DNA from: Maricaulis sp048268525
GTDB lineage: Bacteria > Pseudomonadota > Alphaproteobacteria > Caulobacterales > Maricaulaceae
Reading direction: 5' to 3'
NCBI RefSeq assembly: GCF_048268525.1
Contig: NZ_JBLWVH010000005.1
Coordinates: 79,366-143,365, forward strand
DNA length: 64,000 nt
This document shows, in pieces, positions 19,617 to 27,673 of the stretch (positions within the stretch are counted from its first letter, which is position 1; every line of letters starts with the position of its first letter). The translations under genes and the position numbers were made by a program. The notes below the pieces were generated by a model. The model did no database searches. It was not told the origin of the DNA and saw only the letters and a program-made list of their open reading frames with translations.

Positions 19617-19940
19617 ATGACCCTGCCCGAAAACATCACCGAGACCGAGCGCACGGCGCTGGACGCTGCCGCCTTCCGCCGCTTGGTCGCCCATCTGGAC
19701 GCCCACAAGGAGGTCCAGAATATCGACCTCATGCTGCTGGCCGATTTTTGCCGCAACTGCCTGGGGGATTGGTGGCGCGAAGCGGCGGCCGAGCGCGGCA
19801 TCGAGGTCACCCGGGACCAGGCGCGCGAACGCGTCTACGGCATGCCGCCCGGCGAATGGAAAGAGAAATACCAGGGCGAAGCCAGCCCGGACAAAATCGC
19901 TGCCTTCAAGGCCAAGCAGGCGGCGAAGGGCAAGGACTGA
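19617..19940 (+). CDS. DUF1244 family protein
   Basis: The 107-residue all-helical protein matches DUF1244 by its motifs VQNIDLMLLADFCRNCL, the Trp pair LGDWWREA, and GMPPGEWKEKYQGEASPDK. Two Cys residues sit four positions apart in the first motif (FCRNCL). A small, conserved alpha/gammaproteobacterial protein of unknown role. The ATG at 19617 starts the conserved region; a much longer frame that reaches 18879 is antisense to the HAD gene. It is divergent from the HAD gene and convergent with the secreted protein, 2 bases apart. Confidence 0.9.
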   Translation: MTLPENITETERTALDAAAFRRLVAHLDAHKEVQNIDLMLLADFCRNCLGDWWREAAAERGIEVTRDQARERVYGMPPGEWKEKYQGEASPDKIAAFKAKQAAKGKD

Positions 19941-19942
19941 CG

Positions 19943-20680
19943 CTAGCCCGCTCCGTCCTGGTCCGGCAGGGCCAGATACTGGACCGGCTGACCAACCACA
20001 TCGAGACGCACCAAGCGACCACTGTCGACATCGACAAAAAGATCATTGCCCGGCGTGGTGCCGCGCAGCTCGACACGGACGGCGTCGAACAGGCCTGCCG
20101 GGGTCTCGACACTCTCCGGCTCAAAGGCCGTCAGCGTCACCGTTTCGAAGCTGTCGCGCATCGGAATCCACCAGTCAAAGCTGATGCTGTCACCGGGTTC
20201 CAGGTCGAGCACGGGAACCAGCATGAATACGGCGCCGCGTACCATCGCGCCCTCGCGGACCGGATGATCGATAGCTTGGGTCCGGGTCGGCTCGGCCGGA
20301 CCATGCAGATTGCGTGACCCGGTCACCTGCCCGTCCGCGATGTCGGCACCGACCAAATAGTAGCGAGTGCCGCTGTGATAGCGCAGATCGACCCGGCGAG
20401 GCGTCAGATCAGCGGGGTCCAGCAGGGCGGAAAAGCTCTCATAATCGCTGCGCGAGACGATCATCGAGCGATCCCACAGGTGCACGCCTTCCTCGTCAGT
20501 ATACCAGCCATAGCGCATGAAACCGTCGCGCTCGCCGTCGACAAAGAGCCCGAGGTTGAACCCGCCCTCGACCAGCTCTTCCCGGTTGGCGCGCTCGCCG
20601 ACGGATTGCGCCTGCGTACCCGGCAGGCCAGCCAATCCAAAAGCCAGACCGGCGACCAGAATTCTCGCAATATGTGCCAA
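19943..20680 (-). CDS. secreted protein, DUF3108-like
   Basis: A 245-residue protein with a TTG start at 20680. No other start is possible because a TAG lies in frame 6 bases upstream, and AAGGGGA sits 8 bases before the TTG. A signal peptide covers about residues 1-24 (LAGLPGTQAQ). The mature part is all-beta in character and resembles DUF3108-type periplasmic proteins (LFVDGERDGFMRYGW, YHSGTRYYLVGA, then TPAGLFDAVRVEL). The family assignment is tentative. It is upstream of nothing obvious and convergent with DUF1244. Confidence 0.65.
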   Translation of the reverse strand: MAHIARILVAGLAFGLAGLPGTQAQSVGERANREELVEGGFNLGLFVDGERDGFMRYGWYTDEEGVHLWDRSMIVSRSDYESFSALLDPADLTPRRVDLRYHSGTRYYLVGADIADGQVTGSRNLHGPAEPTRTQAIDHPVREGAMVRGAVFMLVPVLDLEPGDSISFDWWIPMRDSFETVTLTAFEPESVETPAGLFDAVRVELRGTTPGNDLFVDVDSGRLVRLDVVGQPVQYLALPDQDGAG

Positions 20681-20789
20681 GACCTAATGTCCCCTTTTCT
20701 CGGAGGACATCACTGGATGTCGGGTCTGTCGACAGACCTTCGCCTGGATTGACGCAGATGTGAGAGGGCGTGAACGCGCCGGACCTGGC

Positions 20790-21782
20790 CTAGGCCAGGT
20801 CCTCTTCGATCTCGCTCTCGCTGATCTCCTTGGTGGAGAAACCCAGCGTGTCATAAATCTTCTTCAGCGCCGGTGGCAGGTCGGCGGTCAACACCAGCGG
20901 CTTGCCGCCAGGGCGCGGAATTTCGAGCCGGCGTGCGTGCAGGCACAGGCGGCGACCGAGATCCTCCGGTGCCGGACGATGGCAGGTGTATTTCTTGTCG
21001 CCCAGGATGGCCGTCCCCATCGCCGCCAGATGGACCCGCAGCTGGTGGGTGCGGCCGGTGACCGGACGCAGTGCCACCCACGAGGCCTTCTGTCCGGCCT
21101 CGCCGATCACCACATAGCGCGTGAGCGCATGCTGGGCGCCGTCATCGCCATGACCGGCGGCGACCATGGTCTCGCGCTCACTGTCGACACCGACCGAGGC
21201 CGCCTTGCGCATGAAGCCCTTGATTTCGCCCATCTTGGGCTTGGGCACACCAATGGCGATCGCCCAATAAGTCTTGCGGGTCTTGTGCGACTGGAAGGCC
21301 TTGGCCAAACGCGCTGTCGCCTTGGGGCCCTTGCCGACAATCAGGATGCCCGACGTATCCTTGTCGAGGCGGTGGACGAGGCGGGGACGATCCAGGCCCT
21401 CACCAAAGGCGTCCAGCATGCCGTCGAGGTGCCGGGTCGTCTTCGACCCGCCCTGGACGGCCAGCCCGGCGGGCTTGTTGAAGGCGATCAACTCGTCATC
21501 CTGATAGATGACCAGCGACTTCACATAGGCGATGTCCTCATCCGACATCCGGTTGACCGGCGGCCGCTCGCCCGGTTCGGGGAGCGGCGGTATACGGATT
21601 TCCTGGCCCTCATGGACGCGGCTCTCGCCCTTCACGCGCCCGCCATCAACCCGGATCTGGCCCTTGCGGCACAGCTTCTGGACCATGATCGCCGAGACAT
21701 GCGGGAAGCGGCGCTTGAACCAGCGGTCAACGCGCGAGCCGTCTTCGGTCGCCTCTACCTTGATGGTCTGGACACCGCTCAT
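20790..21782 (-). CDS. rluC: RluC-family 23S rRNA pseudouridine synthase
   Basis: The 330-residue enzyme has an N-terminal S4 RNA-binding domain (about 14-65, SRVDRWFKRRFPHVSAIMVQ), and a catalytic domain with VHRLDKDTSGILI, where Asp140 is the nucleophile. It also has the RPVTGRTHQLRVHLAAMG motif that shapes the active site. RluC makes three pseudouridines in 23S rRNA; RluD-type specificity cannot be ruled out. An acidic tail ends the protein. The start overlaps the crcB stop (ATGA), so it is the second gene of a crcB-rluC pair. Confidence 0.92.
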   Translation of the reverse strand: MSGVQTIKVEATEDGSRVDRWFKRRFPHVSAIMVQKLCRKGQIRVDGGRVKGESRVHEGQEIRIPPLPEPGERPPVNRMSDEDIAYVKSLVIYQDDELIAFNKPAGLAVQGGSKTTRHLDGMLDAFGEGLDRPRLVHRLDKDTSGILIVGKGPKATARLAKAFQSHKTRKTYWAIAIGVPKPKMGEIKGFMRKAASVGVDSERETMVAAGHGDDGAQHALTRYVVIGEAGQKASWVALRPVTGRTHQLRVHLAAMGTAILGDKKYTCHRPAPEDLGRRLCLHARRLEIPRPGGKPLVLTADLPPALKKIYDTLGFSTKEISESEIEEDLA

Positions 21783-22162
21783 GAGAACACCTTCCGGACG
21801 AGCCAGAGCCCGACAAACACGGCCGCCAGTGCGACCACCACAGAACCCGCCGCGTAGCCAAAGGCCGGCAGGACGGCCTTGCGCTCGAACATGTTGGCCA
21901 TCTCCAGCGAGAAGGCCGAGAAGGTGGTGAAACCACCCAGGAAACCGACGGCGCCAAACAGGCGGATAGATTGCTGGTCAGCGCGACCGGTGGCTGCCAG
22001 CCAGCCGATCAACAATCCCATCAACAGGCCGCCGGCAATATTCACCGCCAACGTGCCCCAGACCTGCTCCGGCCCGAACCAGCGGAACGTCAGCCGGCCG
22101 ACCTGGTATCGGGCAACAGCGCCCAAGGCTCCGCCAGCGCCAACGAGAAGATAATTGATCAT
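21779..22162 (-). CDS. crcB: fluoride channel CrcB/FluC
   Basis: The 127-residue protein has four membrane helices and the Fluc motifs GGALGAVARY, GTLAVNIAGGLLMG (with the conserved Asn) and GFLGGFTTFSAFSLE (Phe residues lining the pore and TTFS at the central sodium site). Dual-topology dimers export fluoride. The ATG at 22162 is preferred over a start 13 codons earlier because it begins directly before helix 1. The usual fluoride riboswitch was looked for upstream and not found. Coupled to rluC by ATGA. Confidence 0.94.
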   Translation of the reverse strand: MINYLLVGAGGALGAVARYQVGRLTFRWFGPEQVWGTLAVNIAGGLLMGLLIGWLAATGRADQQSIRLFGAVGFLGGFTTFSAFSLEMANMFERKAVLPAFGYAAGSVVVALAAVFVGLWLVRKVFS

Positions 22163-22223
22163 TCCGGCTCGATAGGGTCCCACGCCCGGCTTGGCAAGCA
22201 CTCCGGCATCGGCGGCGGCTACA

Positions 22224-22249
22224 TTAACGGCTCACTAACCAATCCTTAA
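22224..22249. promoter_or_regulatory. possible tandem CtrA binding site
   Basis: TTAA (22224-22227), CTAA (22235-22238) and TTAA (22246-22249) are spaced by exactly 7 bases each, giving two overlapping near-matches to the CtrA site TTAA-N7-TTAA with one mismatch at the shared middle element. The site lies in the 227-base space between crcB and the 34-residue peptide gene, 141 bases before the peptide start. CtrA is known in Caulobacterales and relatives; binding here is inferred. Confidence 0.45.
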
Positions 22250-22389
22250 TTTCATTTCACATTGAGTTAGCCATGCATATTTGCAATGGTGGTTTGGTGA
22301 AATGACGATTGTGTGACGCCGCTAAGTCCTTATTTACCAACGTGCGAACCGGGAAGGCCCGGCTCGCCAAGACCGCAAGGACAAGACCA

Positions 22390-22494
22390 ATGATGAACCG
22401 TGTTTCGACCTCCCTCTCGACGCTCGTGAACGTACTTTTCGTGGCCGGTGTGTTTGGTGCCATGACGATCGCCCTCGGCGGCGCATTCGCCTAG
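22390..22494 (+). CDS. 34-residue single-helix membrane peptide
   Basis: A short frame with a good ribosome site (AAGGACAAG 4-5 bases before the ATG) encodes 34 residues: a polar N-terminus (MMNRVSTSLSTL) followed by one membrane helix (VNVLFVAGVFGAMTIALGG). A hairpin begins at its stop codon and a strong terminator lies 97 bases later, so this is a self-contained transcription unit downstream of a possible CtrA site. A second ATG one codon later is an alternative start. I recognise no family; the frame could belong to a longer protein from 22309, but the ribosome site argues against it. Confidence 0.55.
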   Translation: MMNRVSTSLSTLVNVLFVAGVFGAMTIALGGAFA

Positions 22495-22520
22495 GTTGAG
22501 CTGCCCCCAAGGGCTCAACC
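22494..22520 (+). terminator. hairpin directly after the 34-residue peptide
   Basis: GGTTGAGC (22494-22501) pairs perfectly with GCTCAACC (22513-22520) around an 11-base loop. The left arm starts at the last base of the TAG stop. There is no T run, so it is a weak terminator or an mRNA-stabilising 3' structure; the stronger terminator follows at 22591. Confidence 0.5.
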
Positions 22521-22590
22521 AGACGACCAACGATCCGGACCGGCGACACGCCTCACAGTCCCCCGTCCCGATCGATCCCGACCCCAAGCG

Positions 22591-22631
22591 AAAGCGGCAG
22601 CCTCCCCCAAAAGGGCTGCCGCTTTTGTTTT
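22591..22631 (+). terminator. strong rho-independent terminator
   Basis: AAAGCGGCAGCC (22591-22602) pairs perfectly with GGCTGCCGCTTT (22614-22625), followed by TGTTTTG. It closes the 34-residue peptide unit before the DUF6624 gene starting at 22695. Confidence 0.85.
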
Positions 22632-22694
22632 GCCGGCATGCCTTGGATACGCCGCACAGCGAGTTAGACTGCCTGCAACCTCGGGAGTCGCGTC

Positions 22695-23417
22695 ATGTCC
22701 GTATTCATTCTGGCCGCCATGCTTGTCCTGCAAGATGCAGAGGCCCCGTCCGCCACTTCGGACACTGACCTGCCAATAGCCGAAGAGGCTGTGGCCGAGG
22801 TCGCACCGGCGCCATTGGCAACCGACGCCGCTACCCTGATCGCCGAGTTCGACACCGCCTACGCACAATGGGGCGACCTCATTGCCGAAATGGCCGCCCG
22901 AAAGGCGCGCGACCGCTATATCCGCGACTTGCTGCTGTCGCGCATTTCGCGGGCCGATCTTGACCCCGGCGCCCGTGCAGAGATCATCGAGGCCACTAGC
23001 GATACCTTCAACGCGGTTGACGCGGACAATACCGCGTGGGCGATCAGCCTGCTCGATGAGTACGACTTTACCGCGCTGGTCCGCGAGCAGCCCGCACTCG
23101 CCGCTGACATTGCCGCCTTGATCCAGCACGGCGACATCTCGGCCCAGCGCCGCTTGCTCGACCTGGTTGAACCCTTCGCGCTTGCCGGTGGCTTCAACGG
23201 CATGCGCTATGCCCTGCTTTACGACCGCGTGGCTGTCGCCGAGGACCGGCCACAGCGCTACGGCTCGCAGTTTCGCTGCGAGAATGGCGAACAGGTCTAC
23301 CCGCCGATCGAGGACCCGGACACGGTCGATGAGCGACGGGCCTCGCTGGGTCTCGAGCCGCTCGCGGCCTACCAGGCACGGTCCAACCAGTTTTACGGAT
23401 CCAGCTGCAGCGAGTGA
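22695..23417 (+). CDS. DUF6624-like secreted protein
   Basis: A 240-residue protein that begins with a short hydrophobic segment (SVFILAAMLVLQDAEA), probably a signal peptide with a short n-region. A low-complexity Ala/Glu/Pro stretch follows, then a helical body. The C-terminal part contains the pattern RYGSQFRCENGEQ, then VDERRASLGLEPLAAYQ, which I associate with DUF6624-type proteins of unknown role. It ends in a two-Cys-containing tail (FRCENG and SSCSE), possibly a disulfide. The gene is preceded by a strong terminator, so it has its own promoter, and is convergent with the next gene 3 bases away. Confidence 0.65.
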   Translation: MSVFILAAMLVLQDAEAPSATSDTDLPIAEEAVAEVAPAPLATDAATLIAEFDTAYAQWGDLIAEMAARKARDRYIRDLLLSRISRADLDPGARAEIIEATSDTFNAVDADNTAWAISLLDEYDFTALVREQPALAADIAALIQHGDISAQRRLLDLVEPFALAGGFNGMRYALLYDRVAVAEDRPQRYGSQFRCENGEQVYPPIEDPDTVDERRASLGLEPLAAYQARSNQFYGSSCSE

Positions 23418-23420
23418 GTG

Positions 23421-23795
23421 TCAGTCCTTGGCGCGCAGGCTCAACACCAGCACCAGGGCGGCCGATACGATCGCCATGATCGCACTGATGCCCAGCAAAG
23501 GGCCCACCGTCGCCTCGTCGGCCAGGGCTCCGAACATCATATAGAGCGACGGGATCATCATCAGGACGGCGATGTGATGCAACCCGACCTGGATCCAGGC
23601 CAGAAATCCGCCGCCCAGCGCGAACACGCGATAGAGAACGGCCCAGAGCACTGACAGGACTCCGCCCAACAACATCATGTGGGCATGGGTCGGCAATTGG
23701 CCGTGATCGCCTGATCGCCCCATATGCTCGCCCAGCAGCATGCCGGCGATCAGCCAGAGCAGGCCGAGCGTCAGGTGAATACGTTCCGGTTTCAT
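23421..23795 (-). CDS. small four-helix membrane protein with HAH motif
   Basis: A 124-residue protein with four membrane helices. The first loop and second helix carry PTHAHMMLLGG, a histidine arrangement also found in heme- or copper-binding membrane subunits, and another His occurs in helix 3 (QVGLHHIAVL). I could not name the family; relatives have been labelled as cytochrome-oxidase-subunit-like, and I infer possible metal or heme contact only. The ATG at 23795 has GGGGGGAG 5 bases upstream, better than the longer frame starting at 23837. It lies 67 bases downstream of the rarA stop on the same strand. Confidence 0.68.
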   Translation of the reverse strand: MKPERIHLTLGLLWLIAGMLLGEHMGRSGDHGQLPTHAHMMLLGGVLSVLWAVLYRVFALGGGFLAWIQVGLHHIAVLMMIPSLYMMFGALADEATVGPLLGISAIMAIVSAALVLVLSLRAKD

Positions 23796-23862
23796 GTGAA
23801 CTCCCCCCAGAGTGGTTGAGGGAGCAGGATTCGTCACAGGCGCGAACTTGGCAAGGGACGCG

Positions 23863-25170
23863 TTATGACCGCCGATCCGACCTCACCTTGCGCCAGCGTG
23901 CCAGGCGTTCGCCGATTGCCGCCTCGCGGCCATTGCCCGTCGGCTCGTAGAAGACCGGGCGGTCGGGCATGTCGTCGGGGAAATAGTCCTGGCCGGAGAC
24001 GCCGCCGACGGCGTCATGATCGTATTCATAGCCCTTGCCATAGCCCTGATCCTTCATCAGGGCCGTCGGGGCGTTGAGGATGTGCGCGGGCGGCATCAGG
24101 GAGCCTGTCGCCTTCGCGGCTCTCTGGGCCCGCTTGAAGGCGACGTAAACGGCATTCGACTTGGCGGCGGTCGCCAGATGGACAACGGCGTGGGCCAGCG
24201 CCAGCTCACCTTCGGGTGGACCAAGGCGCTCATAGGTGCGAGCGGCTTCATTGGCGATCATCAGGCCAGTGGGGTCGGCGAGTCCGATATCTTCCGACGC
24301 CATGCGCACCAGCCGCCGTGCCAGGAAGAGCGGATCCTCTCCACCTTCCAGCATGCGGGCAAACCAGTACAGCGCCGCATCCGGGTCGGAGCCGCGGATC
24401 GATTTGTGCAGGGCCGAGATGAGATTGTAGTGCTCGTCACGGTCCTTGTCGTAGGCGGTGGCGCGCTTGTTGAGCAGCGTGGCGAGATCGTCGGCGTTGA
24501 CCTCAGTGTCCGGATCGAAGGTGAACACCTCCTCGACCAGGTTGAGCATGTAGCGCCCGTCGCCATCGGCCATCGAGCGCAGGGCAATGCGGGCGGCAGC
24601 ATCTAGCGACAGGGGCCGCCCCATTTCAGCCTCGGCGCGTTGCATCAGGAGGTCCAGCCCATCATCATCGAGGCGTTTGAGAACCAGGACCTGACAGCGC
24701 GACAGCAAAGCCGCATTGAGCTCGAAGGACGGGTTTTCGGTCGTGGCCCCGACCAGCGTCACCGTCCCCTCCTCCACCACCGGCAGGAAACCATCCTGCT
24801 GGGCCCGGTTGAAGCGATGGATCTCGTCGACGAAGAGCAGCGTGCCCCGGCCCTGCTGACGGCGGGCGCGGGCTCGTTCGAACGCCTTCTTCAGGTCAGC
24901 CACACCGGAGAAGACCGCCGAGAGCGGTTCAAACTCCAGGTCACTGTCCTCGGCCAGAAGACGGGCAATGGTGGTCTTTCCGACGCCCGGCGGTCCCCAC
25001 AGGATCAGAGAGGCGAGCCGGCCTTGCGAGCGCATCCGCGCAATCGGGCCCTTGCCGGCCAACAGGTGATCCTGGCCGACGACCTCGTCGAGCGTTTGCG
25101 GACGCAATCGGTCGGCCAGCGGTCGCGGGGCTTCGGCATCAAGGCCGGCGGCTTCAAACAAGCTTGTCAT
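23863..25170 (-). CDS. rarA: replication-associated recombination protein A (MgsA/RarA)
   Basis: A 435-residue AAA+ ATPase of the clamp-loader type: Walker A WGPPGVGKTT (residues 59-68), Walker B LLFVDEIHRFN, and sensor I VGATTENPSFELN. The C-terminal half has the RarA tetramerisation and helical domain (KSIRGSDPDAALYWFARML, then the PPAHILNAP segment). RarA/Mgs1/WRNIP1 acts at stalled replication forks and binds SSB. The start is the ATG at 25170; an adjacent GTG at 25173 is equally in frame. The length is standard. It stands divergent from the VOC gene. Confidence 0.95.
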   Translation of the reverse strand: MTSLFEAAGLDAEAPRPLADRLRPQTLDEVVGQDHLLAGKGPIARMRSQGRLASLILWGPPGVGKTTIARLLAEDSDLEFEPLSAVFSGVADLKKAFERARARRQQGRGTLLFVDEIHRFNRAQQDGFLPVVEEGTVTLVGATTENPSFELNAALLSRCQVLVLKRLDDDGLDLLMQRAEAEMGRPLSLDAAARIALRSMADGDGRYMLNLVEEVFTFDPDTEVNADDLATLLNKRATAYDKDRDEHYNLISALHKSIRGSDPDAALYWFARMLEGGEDPLFLARRLVRMASEDIGLADPTGLMIANEAARTYERLGPPEGELALAHAVVHLATAAKSNAVYVAFKRAQRAAKATGSLMPPAHILNAPTALMKDQGYGKGYEYDHDAVGGVSGQDYFPDDMPDRPVFYEPTGNGREAAIGERLARWRKVRSDRRS

Positions 25171-25252
25171 CACGGATGAGCCTAGGCGTGTTCGCGGTTT
25201 CGTAGAAGGCAGGTCATGCTAGACTTGCAGCGGGTAACGAGGGGAATCCGAA

Positions 25253-25699
25253 ATGAGCGATGCATCCGGCACGACCGACGACGTTCACGCGCCGCCGACC
25301 TCCGGCGTGGCGCCCTATCTCAGTGTCCGCGACGGCGCCGCCGCCATTGATTTCTATGTCCGTGCCTTCGATGCCGAGCTGCTCGAGCGCTATGATTTCG
25401 AGGGCAAGCTGGGCCACGCCACACTGCGCATCAATGAGGGCATCGTGATGTTGGCCGACGAGTTCCCCCAGCATGAGGCGATGATTGGCAATGTCGCTCC
25501 GGCCAGCCTCGGCAACCGCACCACCTTCACGCTCAACCTCTATGTCACCGATGCCGACACCTGGTTCGACAAGGCTATAAAGGCCGGAGCCGACGTGGTC
25601 CGTCCCTGCACTGACGAATTCTTCGGACGTCACGGCAAGGTGCGCGACCCGTTCGGGCATGTGTGGAGCTTCGTCGCGCTGAAACCCCACACCGTTTGA
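25253..25699 (+). CDS. VOC/glyoxalase-fold protein (PhnB-like)
   Basis: A 148-residue protein with two paired beta-alpha-beta-beta-beta halves of the vicinal oxygen chelate fold: VAPYLSVRDGAAAIDFYVRAF (residues 17-37), and TFTLNLYVTDADTWFDKAIKAGADV in the second half. The C-terminal RDPFGHVWSF is typical of the PhnB/YdcP-like group. Metal ligands cannot be assigned with certainty, so the function (glyoxalase-like enzyme or ligand binding) is unknown. GAGGGGA lies 9 bases before the ATG. Its stop is 13 bases from the convergent protease gene's stop. Confidence 0.88.
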   Translation: MSDASGTTDDVHAPPTSGVAPYLSVRDGAAAIDFYVRAFDAELLERYDFEGKLGHATLRINEGIVMLADEFPQHEAMIGNVAPASLGNRTTFTLNLYVTDADTWFDKAIKAGADVVRPCTDEFFGRHGKVRDPFGHVWSFVALKPHTV

Positions 25700-25712
25700 T
25701 GCCTGGCCCGCC

Positions 25713-27116
25713 CTAGTAGAGGCGGACCGAGGTATCGAAGCGCTGGCCACGGCGCTCCACGATCAGCGGCCAGGTCTGGGCGCCGTCATGGGCGGCGAGC
25801 ACCTCGGCGAGGTCATCGAGCGAATAGATCGGCTCGCCCATCAACTCGACCAGCTGGTCGCCGGGCCGGAAGCCATAACGCGCCGCGACAGACCGCCGCC
25901 CGACCGCGCTGATGATCACGCCACCACGGAACGGGTCGAGGCCGACACGTTCATTGAAAGCCGGAGAGAGCGTAACCAGGGCAGCTCCGACCAGCGGATT
26001 CCGTCCATCGACCGCAAACGGATCCGGTTCGGAGATACCGGGGGCTGGCTGCACGGCCACATCCAGAGACAGCTCCTCGCCGTCCCGCAGGACCGTGAAG
26101 CGGGCATCATCTCCCGCGGCGCGGGTCGCCAGACGGAACCGGGCGCCTGCTTCATTGTTGATGGACTGGCCGTCGATCGTCAGCACGATGTCACCTTGCA
26201 TCAGACCGGCATCGTCAGCCGCTGCGAGCGGATAGACCTCGTTGACCAGCGCACCGCGCGGGCGGTCGAGACCGAATGCATCCGCAATGTCGCTGTCGAC
26301 CGGTTGCAGGCGAGCGCCCAGCCAGGGCCGGATCAGCTCGCCCTCGCTCATCGCCGTATCGACGACCCGAGCAACCATCTCGACCGGGATGGCAAAGCCG
26401 ATCCCGTTCGACCCGCCCGAGCGTGAAAAGATCATGGTGTTCACGCCGACCAGCTCGCCATCCATGTCGACCAGCGCGCCACCGGAATTGCCGGGGTTGA
26501 TGGCGGCATCGGTCTGGATGAAGGAGGCGAAATCGGTCTGGCCGACATCTGTGCGTGCCAGCGCTGACACGATACCGGAGGTCACCGTCTGTCCAACACC
26601 AAAGGGATTGCCGATTGCCAGGACAAGATCCCCGACTTCGACATCACCGCTCATGTCGAATGGTAGAACCGGCAAAGGTTCATCCGTCTCGACCCGCAGC
26701 ACGGCCAGATCGGTTGCTTCATCGGTCAGCAGGATCTCGGCGGAAAATTCGCGGCGGTCGGCCAGCACCACGCGCAGTTCGGTGGCGCCAGCAACGACGT
26801 GGTTATTGGTGACGATCACGCCGGACGGATCGACGATCACCCCGGACCCAAGCGAGTTCTGCTCCTGCGGCCGACTGCGGAACATGCGCGAGAACAGCGG
26901 GTCATTGGCAAAGGGGCTGCGGTTCTGGACAACGCGGCGGGTATAGACATTCACCACGGCGGGCGTCGCTTCGCGCACGATTGGCGCGAAGGACATCTGC
27001 ATCTCCATCCGGCTTTCCGGGACAACCCGGTCATCGGCGGCACCGGCGAGGTCGATCTCCTGGGCGGACGCGGGCGCGCTCGCGAGGAGGACAGCGAAAA
27101 AAGCGTATCTGATCAT
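25713..27116 (-). CDS. Do-like periplasmic serine protease (DegP/DegQ/HtrA type)
   Basis: The 467-residue protein has a signal peptide (1-19, RYAFFAVLLASAPASAQ), a trypsin-like protease domain with the triad His106 (NNHVVAG), Asp136 (EATDLAVLRV) and Ser211 (NPGNSGGALVD), and two PDZ domains (about 270-355 and 375-460) that bind unfolded or C-terminal peptides. HtrA proteases remove damaged envelope proteins. The ATG at 27116 begins the signal peptide; ATGs at 27125 and upstream are alternatives, and no clear ribosome site distinguishes them. It starts 31 bases from the terminator of the ribosomal operon. Confidence 0.92.
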   Translation of the reverse strand: MIRYAFFAVLLASAPASAQEIDLAGAADDRVVPESRMEMQMSFAPIVREATPAVVNVYTRRVVQNRSPFANDPLFSRMFRSRPQEQNSLGSGVIVDPSGVIVTNNHVVAGATELRVVLADRREFSAEILLTDEATDLAVLRVETDEPLPVLPFDMSGDVEVGDLVLAIGNPFGVGQTVTSGIVSALARTDVGQTDFASFIQTDAAINPGNSGGALVDMDGELVGVNTMIFSRSGGSNGIGFAIPVEMVARVVDTAMSEGELIRPWLGARLQPVDSDIADAFGLDRPRGALVNEVYPLAAADDAGLMQGDIVLTIDGQSINNEAGARFRLATRAAGDDARFTVLRDGEELSLDVAVQPAPGISEPDPFAVDGRNPLVGAALVTLSPAFNERVGLDPFRGGVIISAVGRRSVAARYGFRPGDQLVELMGEPIYSLDDLAEVLAAHDGAQTWPLIVERRGQRFDTSVRLY

Positions 27117-27146
27117 GGCACCCATATAGGCTGGATTGCGGGCACG

Positions 27147-27179
27147 AAAAAGGCGGCCCTGCTGAAGCAAAGCCGCCTT
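27147..27179 (-). terminator. terminator at the end of the S10-spc-alpha operon
   Basis: On the minus strand AAGGCGGC pairs with GCCGCCTT around a 14-base loop and is followed by TTTTTCG. It lies 27 bases after the rplQ stop and closes the long ribosomal protein block. Confidence 0.85.
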
Positions 27180-27205
27180 CTCCTGAACTTGTGCTGACTG
27201 GAAGC

Positions 27206-27628
27206 TTACTCCTCAGTCATGCCGCCTTCTTCCTCGAGGCGCGCACGGTCGGCGGCACCCTTGGCAGACGGGTCGCGATCGACGAGCTCGATGACAGCCA
27301 TCGGCGCATTGTCGCCGTGACGGAAGCCAGCTTTGAGAACGCGGGTGTAACCACCATCGCGCTCGGTGTAGCGACCGCCGAGCGTGTCGAACAGTTTCTT
27401 GACCTGGTCCTCATTGCGGACCTTGGACATCGCCTGGCGACGACCATGCACGTCGCCGCGCTTGGCCAGCGTGATCAGCTTGTCCACGAACGGGGCCAGT
27501 TCCTTGGCTTTCGGCAAGGTGGTGACGATCTGCTCGTGCTCGATCAGCGAGGCGGCCATATTGGCCAGCATCGCCTTGCGGTGCGAGTGGGTGCGGTTAA
27601 GCTTGCGGTGTGCGATGCCGTGACGCAT
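27206..27628 (-). CDS. rplQ: 50S ribosomal protein L17
   Basis: 140 residues. It begins RHGIAHRKLNRTHSHRKAM, the strongly conserved L17 N-terminus that lines the peptide exit tunnel. An acidic, Glu-rich C-terminal extension (about 20 residues, RLEEEGGMTEE) goes beyond the E. coli length of 127. Last gene of the alpha operon, 45 bases after rpoA and followed by a strong terminator. Confidence 0.97.
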   Translation of the reverse strand: MRHGIAHRKLNRTHSHRKAMLANMAASLIEHEQIVTTLPKAKELAPFVDKLITLAKRGDVHGRRQAMSKVRNEDQVKKLFDTLGGRYTERDGGYTRVLKAGFRHGDNAPMAVIELVDRDPSAKGAADRARLEEEGGMTEE

Positions 27629-27673
27629 GGCTTTATCTCCTCAGGTCCGGTTCAGGCGCCTCTCGGCGGCTGC

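Noticed and set aside
22163..22250. Fluoride riboswitch upstream of crcB
   Set aside because: I looked for the typical fluoride aptamer segments and pseudoknot before the crcB start and found no convincing match.
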